From NCBI RefSeq assembly GCF_003481825.1, contig NZ_QULW01000010.1, positions 32,610 to 96,609 on the forward strand: a stretch of 64,000 bases of DNA. Direction: 5' to 3'. Position 1 is the first letter of the stretch. The number at the start of each line of letters is the position of its first letter. Source of the stretch: Clostridium sp. OM02-18AC (GTDB lineage Bacteria; Bacillota; Clostridia; Lachnospirales; Lachnospiraceae). The position numbers were made by a program, and so were the translations under genes. Shown piece after piece: positions 9,201 through 17,046 of this stretch. The notes below the pieces were generated by a model. That model was not told the origin of the DNA. It made no database searches and was given only the letters and a program-made list of their open reading frames with translations.

Positions 9201-9654
9201 GGTCGGACTTGCGGTACTCATGGTCCGGCATCGGTCCCTTATGCCAGAAAAACATACGGCTGATCTCATTCGTAGCGGTTTCTACATCAAAGACCACACC
9301 CACACACTGGCAGACCCCGGTATCTGTCTGACGCAGTTCCAACACAATGGTACTGGAAAAATTCTGATTCCGTAAGTAAGAAAAACTATTGTCATCGCCA
9401 ATGTTGATCATGCCGCGCAGATACTCGATCAGGCTTCGGTCTGAATCATCCGCTGCGGCCTTATTGAAAAATCCGCGCCCATCGGTATTCGCATACAGCA
9501 CGATCTGCATGGCATCGATCACGGTAGATTTTCCGCTTCCGGAATGACCGGTAAAAAAATTAATCCCGTCATCAAAGGACAGGGTTCTGTGTTTTATGTA
9601 ATGCCAGTTGTTCAGGCAGATCCTGGACAGGGCTTCAAATCTCTGGTTCTCCAT
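6271..9654 (-). CDS. jetC: Wadjet protein JetC (SMC-like ATPase)
   Basis: A 1127-residue SMC/MksB-type ATPase, the loop-extruding motor of Wadjet. Walker A GHSGSGKST is at residues 36-44, the ABC signature NSGGEGQ at 1007-1013 and Walker B IRLVVLDEA at 1042-1050. Two long coiled-coil stretches rich in E/K/R/Q (about 250-480 and 640-900) flank a hinge-like middle. The ATG at 9654 is preferred: it has AAGGAG 9 nt upstream and leads straight into MENQRFEALSRI. An upstream in-frame ATG at 9702 would extend the overlap with jetB. The gene overlaps jetB by 20 nt and jetD by 11 nt, indicating one tightly coupled operon. Confidence 0.93.
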   Translation of the reverse strand: MENQRFEALSRICLNNWHYIKHRTLSFDDGINFFTGHSGSGKSTVIDAMQIVLYANTDGRGFFNKAAADDSDRSLIEYLRGMINIGDDNSFSYLRNQNFSSTIVLELRQTDTGVCQCVGVVFDVETATNEISRMFFWHKGPMPDHEYRKSDRTMSIDEVKNWLLSNFSKEDCYFGSHNERFRKQLYDIYLGGLDAEKFPLLFKRAIPFRMNIKLEDFVKEYICVEQNIHIEDMQQSVTEYGRLRHRIEDTCREIESLKKICTQHEAMAAVRTKKEMCGYFAQRLDILNDRRRIRESQEKIQNMKADYEKANQEIAGLETEIQDMTAQSEELLRKISSSGYEELKSQLKAVNELVEHLGSSQARWKQTAEKLHAWDDEEITSNRTLWDIEAFDKGDISEEALKRLRDDLAQMRKETERQMQEARSQIRELNRELQKAQEEVAQLKAGNKAYPKELEAVREILKTQLFLKTGKSVDVEVLADLLEVRDDAWRNAIEGYLGNNKLLLTVESKYAKTAMEIYKELDPKKYYRVAVLDTERVMADEQTVQDGALAEEVEASRDYAQAYINFQLGKVIKCESMDELRSHRIGITKECVLYHSYRIQHINPDLYTKSAYIGKKSVRQRIRILEESMGTMKQELEPLQTLLTDGERVLGHEALGQELDVYLGWQKDKASYLKKQEEQKDLRERLEQLKSQNVAAWVEERTALDNLRDSRKALLREKERQSVRLQENCESENKILLQLNEIVIEKERTLKECPEYETKLQAVLTEKEESGARIRYDQMRNDYQAQAEMETEKQTEEMQKLQDIRSIYLRTYPQRNFSLGSESNEEYQKLLDNLACDRLEEYRKRAAEQAKAAVEHFKDDFMYKIRSAIKEALQRKDELNRIISRLDFGKDRYQFYIGKNKGDDGKYYDMFMDDALEVNPSDLDIGLDNQLNLFTMEHESHYGAMINDLINIFIPPEHATPDEMEEAKRNMEKYADYRTYLSFDMQQLIQNEDETIKIRLSKMIRKNSGGEGQNPLYVALLASFAQAYKIDLKPGLRRNPTIRLVVLDEAFSKMDAEKVASCIKLIRGLGFQALISATNDKIQNYLETVDKIFVFANPNKKAISIQEFEKPEFEQLKPEISEEDDED

Positions 9655-10252
9655 CTTCCTCTTCTCCTTCGCGGAATGTTTCAAGCAGCGCACGGACATC
9701 ATCTCCCATCAAAATGACATTGATGGTCGGATATACCACCAGACGGCTGAAGCCGTCCAGCTCTTCCAGAACATCAAGCGGCTCTACCACCTGGTACTTT
9801 TTCAGCATGGCCAGACTTCTCCGGATTTCCGACACCGACGGCTGCTTTTTTAATAACCGGTAAGTTCCAAGCTTTTCGTGGATTTCGCTTAAGGTCGTTA
9901 TGACATTCACCGAGGTAGAGACCGATGACATCTGCTCGTCGTAGATCAGCTTTAAGATCAGCACATAAAGCGTAGCCAGCTTCGGCAGTTTTTCACCCAC
10001 CACCTGCTCACCGCGAATGTAGATCAGTCCCATCTGGCTGTTTTCCACTACCTCGATCCCCATAATGGAGAAATACTTCTGGATGAATTCCAGATGCTGG
10101 TTGCACTGATAAAATTCCGGGTTCGTCTGATAACGCTTTGTTTTCCGGTCATAGGTCCGCTCCAGCAAAAAGGTCTGCCGGTATAACAGACGGATGCTCT
10201 CCGAAACCTGCTCCTGCTCCGAGCTGGAAAGTGCCTCAAAATAATCAATCAT
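9635..10252 (-). CDS. jetB: Wadjet protein JetB (DUF4194, KITE-type subunit)
   Basis: A 205-residue DUF4194 protein, the MksE/KITE homologue that bridges kleisin and SMC heads. Two winged-helix-like parts can be inferred (about 15-110 and 115-195), with PKLATLYVLILKLIYDEQ near 88 and SEIRRSLAMLKKYQVVEPL near 143 typical of the family. The C-terminus is a short acidic tail. The start overlaps the jetA stop by 8 nt and the end overlaps jetC by 20 nt. Confidence 0.9.
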   Translation of the reverse strand: MIDYFEALSSSEQEQVSESIRLLYRQTFLLERTYDRKTKRYQTNPEFYQCNQHLEFIQKYFSIMGIEVVENSQMGLIYIRGEQVVGEKLPKLATLYVLILKLIYDEQMSSVSTSVNVITTLSEIHEKLGTYRLLKKQPSVSEIRRSLAMLKKYQVVEPLDVLEELDGFSRLVVYPTINVILMGDDVRALLETFREGEEEDGEPEI

Positions 10253-11633
10253 TCTTTCTATCCTTTCTTACAAATACCAGCCCTGGGTAACGGTAGCCTG
10301 CATGCTCCACCATCGGTACCTCCTGATCCAGGACGCGGTACGGACTGTCCTTGCGTACCGAATCATCGTAGGCAAGCACCAGCTTCTCAAAGTCCTCTAG
10401 GGAAGATACGGTGTCACTGGTTACTGTAAATGTTCCATTCACCATCTGATCCAGAACAAAGGAACGGATCTGTTTCCGGCTGTAACGGTTCTTCATGCGA
10501 TTTAACTGCAGAATTTCATCCTTAGACAGCTCCACGATCTCCTCCTCCGGCTGTAACTCTGCCGTAAAATCCTGACGGGATTTTCTGCGCTTATATAATG
10601 ACCGGTCTGAGATGATAGTAAACTGGGAAAAATTCATCTTAGAGGCCGTAAGGGCAAGTTTTTCATCGAAGGTTTCATCCGGCAAACCAGACAATTCATT
10701 TAAGATCTGGATCACCAGCCCCTTCATGTTGTCCTCCTGGTTCAGGAGGTAATTGAGCCTGGTCACGGTAGCACGGATGTATTTGGTATGTTCCGTATCC
10801 ATATTTAAAATGCGGTGCTCGATATCGTCAAATCCACGGTCGATCAGATCCAGCTGGCTGATAATGTCTTCTGGCGTGATATCCAGCCCGCGCAGCTGCT
10901 TATTGCGCACACAGACTGTCTCCAGCCAGGAAGCATCCTGCCGCATCTGGACCAGCCATTTTTTAATGTCAGTCTTATACAGATAAAAGTTATCGGAGGT
11001 TTTTAAAATATGATACTTTTTTTGCACGATTTCCTGCACATATCCGTCCAGATGCTCCTTTAAAAGGTCCCCGTAATTTTTCTGTTCCAGAAGGCTGGAG
11101 AAGAAACGATCCATGTTGTGGAGCATATCCTGCAGAGTCTTATTGAGTTTTCTTGTATTAACCAGAGCAGTCTTCAAAAGAGAAATGTTGCACCTGGGGT
11201 CATTCTTGAATGCGAACAGAATCGCGTAGACATTCTGGATGTAGACCTGGCTGTCATCCTCATCTTCCCCCGCCAGATGCGTAAACGCATCCACAAACAC
11301 AGCGGCATAATCCGGAATAACAATGTTCACTGTCATATTGTGGTAATCATCCACCTTCCTGAGCCACCCCGCCTTTAACAGCCAGTTTAAAATACGGGTG
11401 GAAAGCGGCTCCAGCATATCCAGTTCGTCTTCCAGTTCATCCTGCACCATTACCACGCGGGTCTTCGCGAAATAATCGCTCAGGGTCTGAATACAGATTT
11501 CCCGGCTTAAAAAGTAGTTGCTGTACTGGTATTCGTCATTGATCTGCAAAAGTGCATCAATATAAACCTGCCGGTTTCTGGAACGGAACAGGCCCCAGAA
11601 CGAATCCGGTATTTCTAAAAACTGATTTGCCAT
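10245..11633 (-). CDS. jetA: Wadjet protein JetA, type II (kleisin-like)
   Basis: A 462-residue protein of the DUF5716/type II JetA family, the kleisin-like (MksF) subunit that closes the SMC ring. The opening MANQFLEIPDSFWGLFRSRN is characteristic from memory, and the middle is largely helical. Two starts are possible: ATG at 11633 (AAGGAA about 10 nt upstream) and an in-frame ATG at 11720. The upstream one falls on the expected transcription start, and the 87 bases between them hold a perfect inverted repeat, so 11633 is preferred. The gene order jetA-B-C-D is complete and uninterrupted. Confidence 0.86.
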   Translation of the reverse strand: MANQFLEIPDSFWGLFRSRNRQVYIDALLQINDEYQYSNYFLSREICIQTLSDYFAKTRVVMVQDELEDELDMLEPLSTRILNWLLKAGWLRKVDDYHNMTVNIVIPDYAAVFVDAFTHLAGEDEDDSQVYIQNVYAILFAFKNDPRCNISLLKTALVNTRKLNKTLQDMLHNMDRFFSSLLEQKNYGDLLKEHLDGYVQEIVQKKYHILKTSDNFYLYKTDIKKWLVQMRQDASWLETVCVRNKQLRGLDITPEDIISQLDLIDRGFDDIEHRILNMDTEHTKYIRATVTRLNYLLNQEDNMKGLVIQILNELSGLPDETFDEKLALTASKMNFSQFTIISDRSLYKRRKSRQDFTAELQPEEEIVELSKDEILQLNRMKNRYSRKQIRSFVLDQMVNGTFTVTSDTVSSLEDFEKLVLAYDDSVRKDSPYRVLDQEVPMVEHAGYRYPGLVFVRKDRKND

Positions 11634-11665
11634 AGTAATTGATTCCTTATTTATTTGTCGCAATT

Positions 11666-11733
11666 CACAGTCAGTAATTTCACGAAGACTGACTGTGGTT
11701 TGTTTCTGTTTGTAATTCATCTCACTATTTATA
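11666..11733 (-). promoter_or_regulatory. jet operon promoter and leader inverted repeat
   Basis: A minus-strand -10, TATAAA, is at 11728-11733 with only a weak -35 (TAGCAA, 16-bp spacer). Downstream, between the probable transcription start and the jetA ATG, lies a perfect 10-bp inverted repeat: CACAGTCAGT at 11666-11675 and ACTGACTGTG at 11688-11697, with a 12-nt centre. It could be an operator holding the defence operon down, or an mRNA hairpin. Confidence 0.5.
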
Positions 11734-11765
11734 GAGAATAGGAGAATCCTTGCTACCGTTTGTCG

Positions 11766-11804
11766 AAAAATGCTGCTGCCCAGGTCATGCCTGCTGCAGC
11801 AGCA
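11766..11804 (-). terminator. Intrinsic terminator of pgi
   Basis: On the minus strand a 9-bp stem (TGCTGCTGC at 11796-11804 with GCAGCAGCA at 11771-11779) is followed directly by TTTTT (11766-11770). It separates pgi from the jet operon. Confidence 0.8.
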
Positions 11805-11912
11805 TCTATTACTTCTCCATGATAAACAAACTTTTATTTATCCTATCGTTGTATCTGAGATTTTGTTCCTGTTCACGCACGGTGCCAACAGCAACTTTTT
11901 TCAAAACAATCC

Positions 11913-13493
11913 TTAAATTTCTAACAGATCACTGAATGCCTTCAATGCTCCATCGGTTTCATGAGCCAGAACACGTTTTGCAAGGACCTTACCAAGCTGT
12001 ACGCCCTCCTGGTCAAAACTGTTTACATTCCATAAAAAGCCCTGGAACATTACCTTATTCTCGAAGTGTGCAAGCAGGGCACCGAGAGCGCCCGGATTTA
12101 CCTGCTCACCGATGATGATGCTGGATGGACGTCCGCCCTCAAAGTTTTTATTGCGGTTTTCATCGGCCTTGCCGCATGCAAACGCCATGATCTGTGCTGC
12201 CACGTTTGCGCAAAGCTTCTGCTGGCTGGTGCTGCCCTGAATGACAACATCGGTATCCATCTGGTTTTTCTTAAATCCAACAAACTGCAGCGGAACAATG
12301 TCGGTTCCCTGATGCAGCAGCTGGTAGAAAGAATGCTGACCGTTGGTTCCAGGCTCACCAAAGATCACCGGTCCGGTCACATAGTTTACCGGCTCACCAA
12401 AACGGTTTACGGACTTACCATTGGACTCCATGTCAAGCTGCTGCAGATGTGCCGGGAAGCGGCTCAGTGCCTGAGAGTACGGAAGCACTGCCGTACAAGG
12501 ATAACCAAGCACGTTGCGCTCGTATACGCCGATCAGCGCATCTAACATCGCTGCATTCTTGGTTACATCCGTCTCTGCCGCCAGCTTGTCCGCCTCTGCC
12601 GCGCCCTCTAAGAACTGAGCGAATACCTCTGGGCCGAAAGCCAGGGAAAGAACTGCACCGCCGACTGCGGAAGTAGAGGAATAACGGCCACCAATATAAT
12701 CGTCCATAAAGAATGCAGCCAGATAATCGCTGCTCTTCGCAAGCGGGGAAGTCTCACTGGTCACTGCGATCATATGCTTTGACGCATCCAGACCTGCATT
12801 CTTTAACGCGTCCTTTACGAAGGATTCGTTCGTTAAAGTTTCAAGGGTTGTACCGGACTTGGAAACCAGCACGAAAATGGAATGTGCAACATCCACTCCA
12901 TGTAAAACTGCTGCTGCATCATCTGGGTCTACATTGCTGATGAATTTCGCTTCCATCTTGAAGGTGCCATTCTTCTTTGCCCAGTTTTCCAGAGCCAGAT
13001 ACATCGCTCTCGGTCCAAGGTCACTTCCACCGATACCGATCTGAACAACCGTGGTAAACTTTTCTCCTGCCGCATTGGTGATCTCACCGCTGTGAACCTT
13101 GTTTGCAAACTCAGCAATGCGCTCCTGCTGCTCTTTATAGAAGGTACGCTTGTCCACACCATCTGCAGTGACTGCGTCGCCAAGCTGTCCACGGGTTAAG
13201 TGATGAAGTACCAGACGTTTCTCACCGGTATTGATCACCTCACCATTGTAAAGTGCCTTAAACTTCTCCGCCAGCTGAGCCTCAGCAGCCAGCTTTTTTA
13301 ATGCCTCCAGCACATTGTCATCGACCTGCTTTGCTGCATAGTGATAAGCAAGTCCCTCTGCCATTGGCACACTGTATTTTTTCACACGCTCTGCGCCGTT
13401 ATCTCCGGTCATAGCCTCCGCAAGGTTTACGCGGGATGCTTTTTCCAGTTCCTGATAGGAAGTAAGAGTGTCCAGGTTGTTCCAGGTAATCAT
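11913..13493 (-). CDS. pgi: Glucose-6-phosphate isomerase
   Basis: A 526-residue cytoplasmic phosphoglucose isomerase interconverting glucose-6-phosphate and fructose-6-phosphate. Family signatures are visible: IGIGGSDLGPRAMYLAL near 153, VSKSGTTLETLTNESF near 213, the GGRYSSTSAVGG loop near 272, and PAHLQQLDMESNGKSV near 353. Two adjacent ATGs exist; the second (13493) has the better 7-nt spacing from AGGAGG. It is monocistronic between its own promoter and terminator. With the PPi-type phosphofructokinase elsewhere in the window it covers two consecutive glycolytic steps. Confidence 0.97.
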   Translation of the reverse strand: MITWNNLDTLTSYQELEKASRVNLAEAMTGDNGAERVKKYSVPMAEGLAYHYAAKQVDDNVLEALKKLAAEAQLAEKFKALYNGEVINTGEKRLVLHHLTRGQLGDAVTADGVDKRTFYKEQQERIAEFANKVHSGEITNAAGEKFTTVVQIGIGGSDLGPRAMYLALENWAKKNGTFKMEAKFISNVDPDDAAAVLHGVDVAHSIFVLVSKSGTTLETLTNESFVKDALKNAGLDASKHMIAVTSETSPLAKSSDYLAAFFMDDYIGGRYSSTSAVGGAVLSLAFGPEVFAQFLEGAAEADKLAAETDVTKNAAMLDALIGVYERNVLGYPCTAVLPYSQALSRFPAHLQQLDMESNGKSVNRFGEPVNYVTGPVIFGEPGTNGQHSFYQLLHQGTDIVPLQFVGFKKNQMDTDVVIQGSTSQQKLCANVAAQIMAFACGKADENRNKNFEGGRPSSIIIGEQVNPGALGALLAHFENKVMFQGFLWNVNSFDQEGVQLGKVLAKRVLAHETDGALKAFSDLLEI

Positions 13494-13556
13494 CATGATT
13501 CCTCCTTCAATACATTATACTGATCTTCAGGCGATAATTTTCTGTCAATCATCATA

Positions 13557-13585
13557 ATTATACTATTGAATACGGGGAATTTCAA
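13557..13585 (-). promoter_or_regulatory. pgi promoter
   Basis: Minus-strand TTGAAA (13580-13585), 17-bp spacer, TATAAT (13557-13562), about 57 nt before the pgi transcript reaches its ATG. A second TATAAT at 13513-13518 lacks a good -35. Confidence 0.7.
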
Positions 13586-13696
13586 GAGATTTCAAGGAGA
13601 CGCAGTACAATTACAATACAATAATTTACTGTCCACTGGCAGAAATTTTCTGAACTGATGATACAGTTCTGACTGCAGATTTTGCCAATGATTCGC

Positions 13697-13724
13697 TTGA
13701 AAATTTTCTTTTCTGTGATATACT
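13697..13724 (+). promoter_or_regulatory. Promoter of the YdjM-like gene
   Basis: TTGAAA at 13697-13702, 16-bp spacer, extended -10 TGA-TATACT with the hexamer at 13719-13724. The leader to the ATG at 13840 is about 110 nt. I see nothing else in the pgi/ydjM-like divergent gap (13586-13696). Confidence 0.6.
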
Positions 13725-13839
13725 GTAAGTTCCTGAATTTTTAATAAAACTCCGAAAGTTTTCCTTTCCAGCAGCAAAATATGACAGCCAGGTAAGACAA
13801 AACAAGATGAGACACAATCACACAAAGGAAGAGAAAACC

Positions 13840-14460
13840 ATGTTAGGAAAAACACATATGGCAGTTGGAGTTGCCGCATCCATGCTGCTTTTTCAACCAA
13901 ATACATTACCAGAACTAATTTTTGGAGCCGGGGCAGCGGCAATCGGTTCCGTAATCAGTGATATCGACTGCGGTTCCTCGGAAAGCAGCCGCAGAGCAGA
14001 CAAAATTATATTTGCAGCAGAAACGATCGTGATCGGAATTGCTGCTGTCGAAGCGCACTGGCATATCGGTCTCTATCAGAAGCTTATGAGCAACAGTTCT
14101 GTCAGCCGCATCATCTTAGCATGTGCTGCATTTCTTTCCATATGCGCCTATGGAAAGAAAACACCGCACCGTTCTTTTATGCATTCATTTCTGGCAGGCG
14201 GACTCCTTTCCAGTTCCGTAGCCGTATTTCTTCCAATGCTGGTACCTTACTTTGGAGCCGCATTTCTATCCCATCTGGCCCTGGATCTGCTAAACCACAA
14301 AGGAGAACAGCTTTTTTACCCTCACCGGAAACGGTTTAGTCTCGGAATCTGCACTGCGTCCGGACTGATCAATAAGGTATTTCTTCTTTGCGGCTCAGTC
14401 GTGTCGGCAGGGGTGATATTAAAGCTTTTGACTGGTATGGTGATTGCGGCGCACAGGTAG
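13840..14460 (+). CDS. YdjM-like (DUF457) membrane-bound metal-dependent hydrolase
   Basis: A 206-residue integral membrane protein of the YdjM/DUF457 family. Histidine and aspartate clusters typical of the family are present: GKTHMAVG (residues 3-10), VISDIDCGSS near 42-51, PHRSFMHS near 109-116, and HLALDLLNHKG near 146-156. These alternate with four or five hydrophobic helices. The name reflects a predicted membrane-bound metal-dependent hydrolase; no reaction is established. The ATG at 13840 follows AAGGAAG; an in-frame ATG at 13807 lacks a ribosome binding site. It reads divergently from pgi and is followed by a Uma2 pseudogene. Confidence 0.85.
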   Translation: MLGKTHMAVGVAASMLLFQPNTLPELIFGAGAAAIGSVISDIDCGSSESSRRADKIIFAAETIVIGIAAVEAHWHIGLYQKLMSNSSVSRIILACAAFLSICAYGKKTPHRSFMHSFLAGGLLSSSVAVFLPMLVPYFGAAFLSHLALDLLNHKGEQLFYPHRKRFSLGICTASGLINKVFLLCGSVVSAGVILKLLTGMVIAAHR

Positions 14461-14545
14461 TGCTGTAAAGCCAGCTTCATTAGCAGTCGCCATTGACCAG
14501 CCCTTCTTATTGCTCAATGTCTCGTTATTTTCTTTTCATTTTTAT

Positions 14546-14851
14546 GGTAGATTCTACGATATGGCACCACCAAGCCGGATTCATCAGAAACTGGTCTCTA
14601 AATTGACTTCTATCATTGATCAATACATTTCAGATCACCACGGCTCTTGTGAAGTCTATCCTGCTCCATTTGCTGTCAATCTCGACGCTGATGACAAAGA
14701 TTGGGTGGAACCGGATATTTCTGTGATCTGCGATCCGAACAAGCTGACTGATCGCGGATGTTCCGGAGCTCCAGTGATCTACTCCTTTACACAGGATATT
14801 CCGGTCGAAATCTATCCGGGACTGACAATCAAAATCAATGATTTACTGTAA
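14546..14851 (+). pseudogene. Uma2-family nuclease remnant with internal deletion
   Basis: The open frame from about 14546 encodes GRFYDMAPPSRIHQ, then CEVYPAPFAVNL and EPDISVICDPNKL, which match the N-terminal half of Uma2 (DUF820) PD-(D/E)XK proteins. It then jumps from GCSGAP straight to VIYSFTQDIPVEIYPG, which is the C-terminal end of the same family. The usual middle of about 50-60 residues, carrying the catalytic E-x-K-type strand, is missing at about 14773/14774. The normal N-terminal 30 residues and a start with a ribosome binding site are also absent. This is an in-frame internal deletion, hence a decayed gene. Confidence 0.75.
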
Positions 14852-14933
14852 CTGCGTGAAATTTCTGTAGACACCACGTAGACATGATCAAATTTATACT
14901 CGCTTTTTCTTGTTTTTCACTAGGCGCGTTAAG

Positions 14934-14971
14934 AAAAGGGACTTTCAGAGCAATCTCTGAAAGTCCCTTTT
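14934..14971. terminator. Strong bidirectional terminator
   Basis: A perfect 17-bp stem (AAAAGGGACTTTCAGAG at 14934-14950 and its complement at 14955-14971) with a CAAT loop. It ends the GGGtGRT transcript on the minus strand and closes the plus-strand side after the Uma2 remnant. Confidence 0.85.
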
Positions 14972-14995
14972 CACTTTATTTTAAGCCATTTTCAA

Positions 14996-16006
14996 TTAGA
15001 ATTTACCAGCGGTAGCTGCTTCCTCGATGGCAACTGCAACAGCAACGGTCATGCCGACCATCGGGTTGTTACCAGCGCCGATCAGACCCATCATCTCAAC
15101 GTGAGCAGGCACGGAAGAAGAACCTGCGAACTGTGCATCGGAATGCATACGGCCAAGGGTATCAGTCATACCGTAGGAAGCCGGGCCTGCTGCCATGTTG
15201 TCCGGATGCAGGGTACGTCCGGTACCACCACCAGAAGCTACGGAGAAGTACTTCTTGCCTGCTTCCAGTCTCTCCTTCTTGTAGGTACCTGCTACCGGAT
15301 GCTGGAAACGGGTCGGGTTGGTAGAGTTACCGGTGATGGAAACGTCTACGTTCTCTTTCCACATGATTGCAACACCTTCCGGAACGCTGTTTGCGCCGTA
15401 GCAGTTTACTTTTGCACGAAGACCTTCGGAGTAGGATTTACGGAATACTTCCTTAACCTCGTTGGTGTATGGGTTGTACTCAGTCTCGATGTAGGTGAAG
15501 CCGTTGATACGTGCGATGATCTGAGCTGCATCTTTTCCAAGACCGTTTAAGATAACGCGAAGCGGTTTCTGACGAACTTTATTTGCTTTCTCAGCAATAC
15601 CGATTGCACCCTCTGCTGCTGCGAAGGACTCGTGGCCTGCCAGGAATGCGAAGCACTCGGTCTCCTCTTCCAGAAGCATCTTGCCCAGGTTACCATGGCC
15701 AAGACCTACTTTACGGGTATCTGCAACGGAACCCGGGATACAGAATGCCTGAAGGCCCTCGCCGATTGCTGCTGCTGCCTCAGATGCTTTTCTGCATCCT
15801 TTCTTGATTGCGATTGCTGCGCCTACGGTGTAAGCCCATTTTGCGTTCTCGAAGCAGATTGGCTGAATGCCCTCGATCATTTTGTATACGTCAAGACCTG
15901 CGTCTTTGGTGATCTTCTCTGCCTCTTCAATGGAAGCGATGCCATAGCTGTTTAATGCTTCATTGATCTGTTTGATACGTCTCTCATATGATTCAAATAA
16001 TGCCAT
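14996..16006 (-). CDS. GGGtGRT protein (uncharacterised)
   Basis: A 336-residue soluble protein named for its conserved SVASGGGTGRTLHPDN motif (GGGTGRT at 259-265). Other notable stretches are GLGHGNLGKMLLEEETECFAF from 101 and the GAGNNPMVGMTVAVAVAIEEA end. The glycine-rich loops suggest nucleotide or cofactor binding, but no function is known to me. It lies 18 bp downstream of an IscU/NifU-like scaffold gene, with a strong AAGGAGG site. That pairing recurs in anaerobic Firmicutes, so a role with iron-sulfur clusters is a reasonable inference only. Confidence 0.9.
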   Translation of the reverse strand: MALFESYERRIKQINEALNSYGIASIEEAEKITKDAGLDVYKMIEGIQPICFENAKWAYTVGAAIAIKKGCRKASEAAAAIGEGLQAFCIPGSVADTRKVGLGHGNLGKMLLEEETECFAFLAGHESFAAAEGAIGIAEKANKVRQKPLRVILNGLGKDAAQIIARINGFTYIETEYNPYTNEVKEVFRKSYSEGLRAKVNCYGANSVPEGVAIMWKENVDVSITGNSTNPTRFQHPVAGTYKKERLEAGKKYFSVASGGGTGRTLHPDNMAAGPASYGMTDTLGRMHSDAQFAGSSSVPAHVEMMGLIGAGNNPMVGMTVAVAVAIEEAATAGKF

Positions 16007-16024
16007 GATTATAGTCCTCCTTCT

Positions 16025-16717
16025 TTACGCCTGTCTCGGGTCGATGATCTTAACTGCATCAGCAACACGACCATACTGACCTTTTGCCTTTTCCCAAGCG
16101 GTGTTCGGATCGTCACCTTTCTTGATGAAGTCAGTCATCTTGCCAAGGCTTACGAACTGATAACCAATGATCTGATCGTCTGCATCCAGAGCGATACCGG
16201 TTACATAGCCCTCAGCCATCTCCAGGTAACGAGGACCTTTCTTTAAGGTTCCGTACATGGTACCAACCTGGGAACGAAGACCTTTACCTAAGTCCTCCAG
16301 GCCAGCGCCGATCGGCAGACCATCCTCAGAGAATGCACTCTGGGTTCTGCCGTATGCGATCTGTAAGAACAGCTCTCTCATAGCGGTGTTGATTGCGTCA
16401 CATACCAGGTCGGTGTTCAGAGCTTCCAGAACAGTTAAGCCAGGAAGAATCTCAGCTGCCATTGCAGCGGAGTGGGTCATACCGGAGCATCCGATGGTCT
16501 CTACCAAAGCCTCCTGGATAATACCCTCTTTTACGTTCAGGGTCAGCTTGCAGGCACCCTGCTGCGGAGCACACCAGCCCACACCATGGGTCAAACCGGA
16601 AATATCGGAAACCTGTTTGGACTGTACCCATTTTGCTTCTTCCGGGATCGGAGCAGCGCCATGATGAACGCCCTGTGCAACTGTGCACATCTCTTCTACT
16701 TCATGTGAATAAATCAT
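16025..16717 (-). CDS. IscU/NifU-like iron-sulfur scaffold protein
   Basis: A 230-residue protein whose first half matches the IscU/NifU N-terminal scaffold fold. Candidate cluster ligands are C49 (GVGWCAPQQG), C77 (ETIGCSGMTHS) and C106 (TDLVCDAIN); C11 and C56 are extra. The C-terminal 100 residues, containing GYQFVSLGKMTDF, are not part of the standard domain. It is the first gene of a pair with the GGGtGRT protein. No cysteine desulfurase (iscS/nifS) is beside it, so it may store or transfer clusters for a specific target rather than general assembly. Confidence 0.85.
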   Translation of the reverse strand: MIYSHEVEEMCTVAQGVHHGAAPIPEEAKWVQSKQVSDISGLTHGVGWCAPQQGACKLTLNVKEGIIQEALVETIGCSGMTHSAAMAAEILPGLTVLEALNTDLVCDAINTAMRELFLQIAYGRTQSAFSEDGLPIGAGLEDLGKGLRSQVGTMYGTLKKGPRYLEMAEGYVTGIALDADDQIIGYQFVSLGKMTDFIKKGDDPNTAWEKAKGQYGRVADAVKIIDPRQA

Positions 16718-17046
16718 GTTAAAACTCCTTTCAACTATGTAATGTCCTGAAAGTACGTGCTAGACGATGTTTCCAAAAATCTGCTGCTGCCCTGTACCCG
16801 GCAGCTCTGTGAGATTGTCAAAAACATCACACCATACTTGATGATATTTTCTCATAAAAGTGACAAATAGTCCAGTATTTTTTTGTAGAAATTTGATGAG
16901 AGAATCACCCAACTTTTATCCAGTCTGCCATTTTTTTGCAGAATACATGCAAAGCGTTCCCATCTCCGCACAAAAAGGGCATGGAAAAAACAATTTTTTC
17001 ACATGCCCCTGTCTTTGCTATCCTATACGCCACAGAATTTCTATTT
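16718..17046. other. Gap before the NifU-like gene
   Basis: No gene is supported in this 329-bp gap. A minus-strand TTGACA is at 16816-16821, but no good -10 follows. GCTGCC (16786-16791) faces GGCAGC (16800-16805), with TTTTT (minus strand) at 16776-16780; this could be a leader hairpin or attenuator. The nfn terminator at 16972-17008 occupies the other end. Confidence 0.5.
16972..17008 (-). terminator. Intrinsic terminator of nfnAB
   Basis: A 14-bp stem with one bulge (GGGCATG-GAAAAAA at 16977-16990 and its complement at 16994-17008) is followed on the minus strand by TTTTT at 16972-16976. It lies about 40 bp past the nfnB stop. Confidence 0.85.

Noticed and set aside
13592..13942. A 116-codon minus-strand frame between pgi and the YdjM-like gene
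   Set aside because: No ribosome binding site, low-complexity hydrophobic translation, and it overlaps the well-supported YdjM-like start and promoter.
15101..15550. 149-codon plus-strand frame inside the GGGtGRT gene
   Set aside because: Antisense to a strongly supported gene; no ribosome binding site or family similarity.
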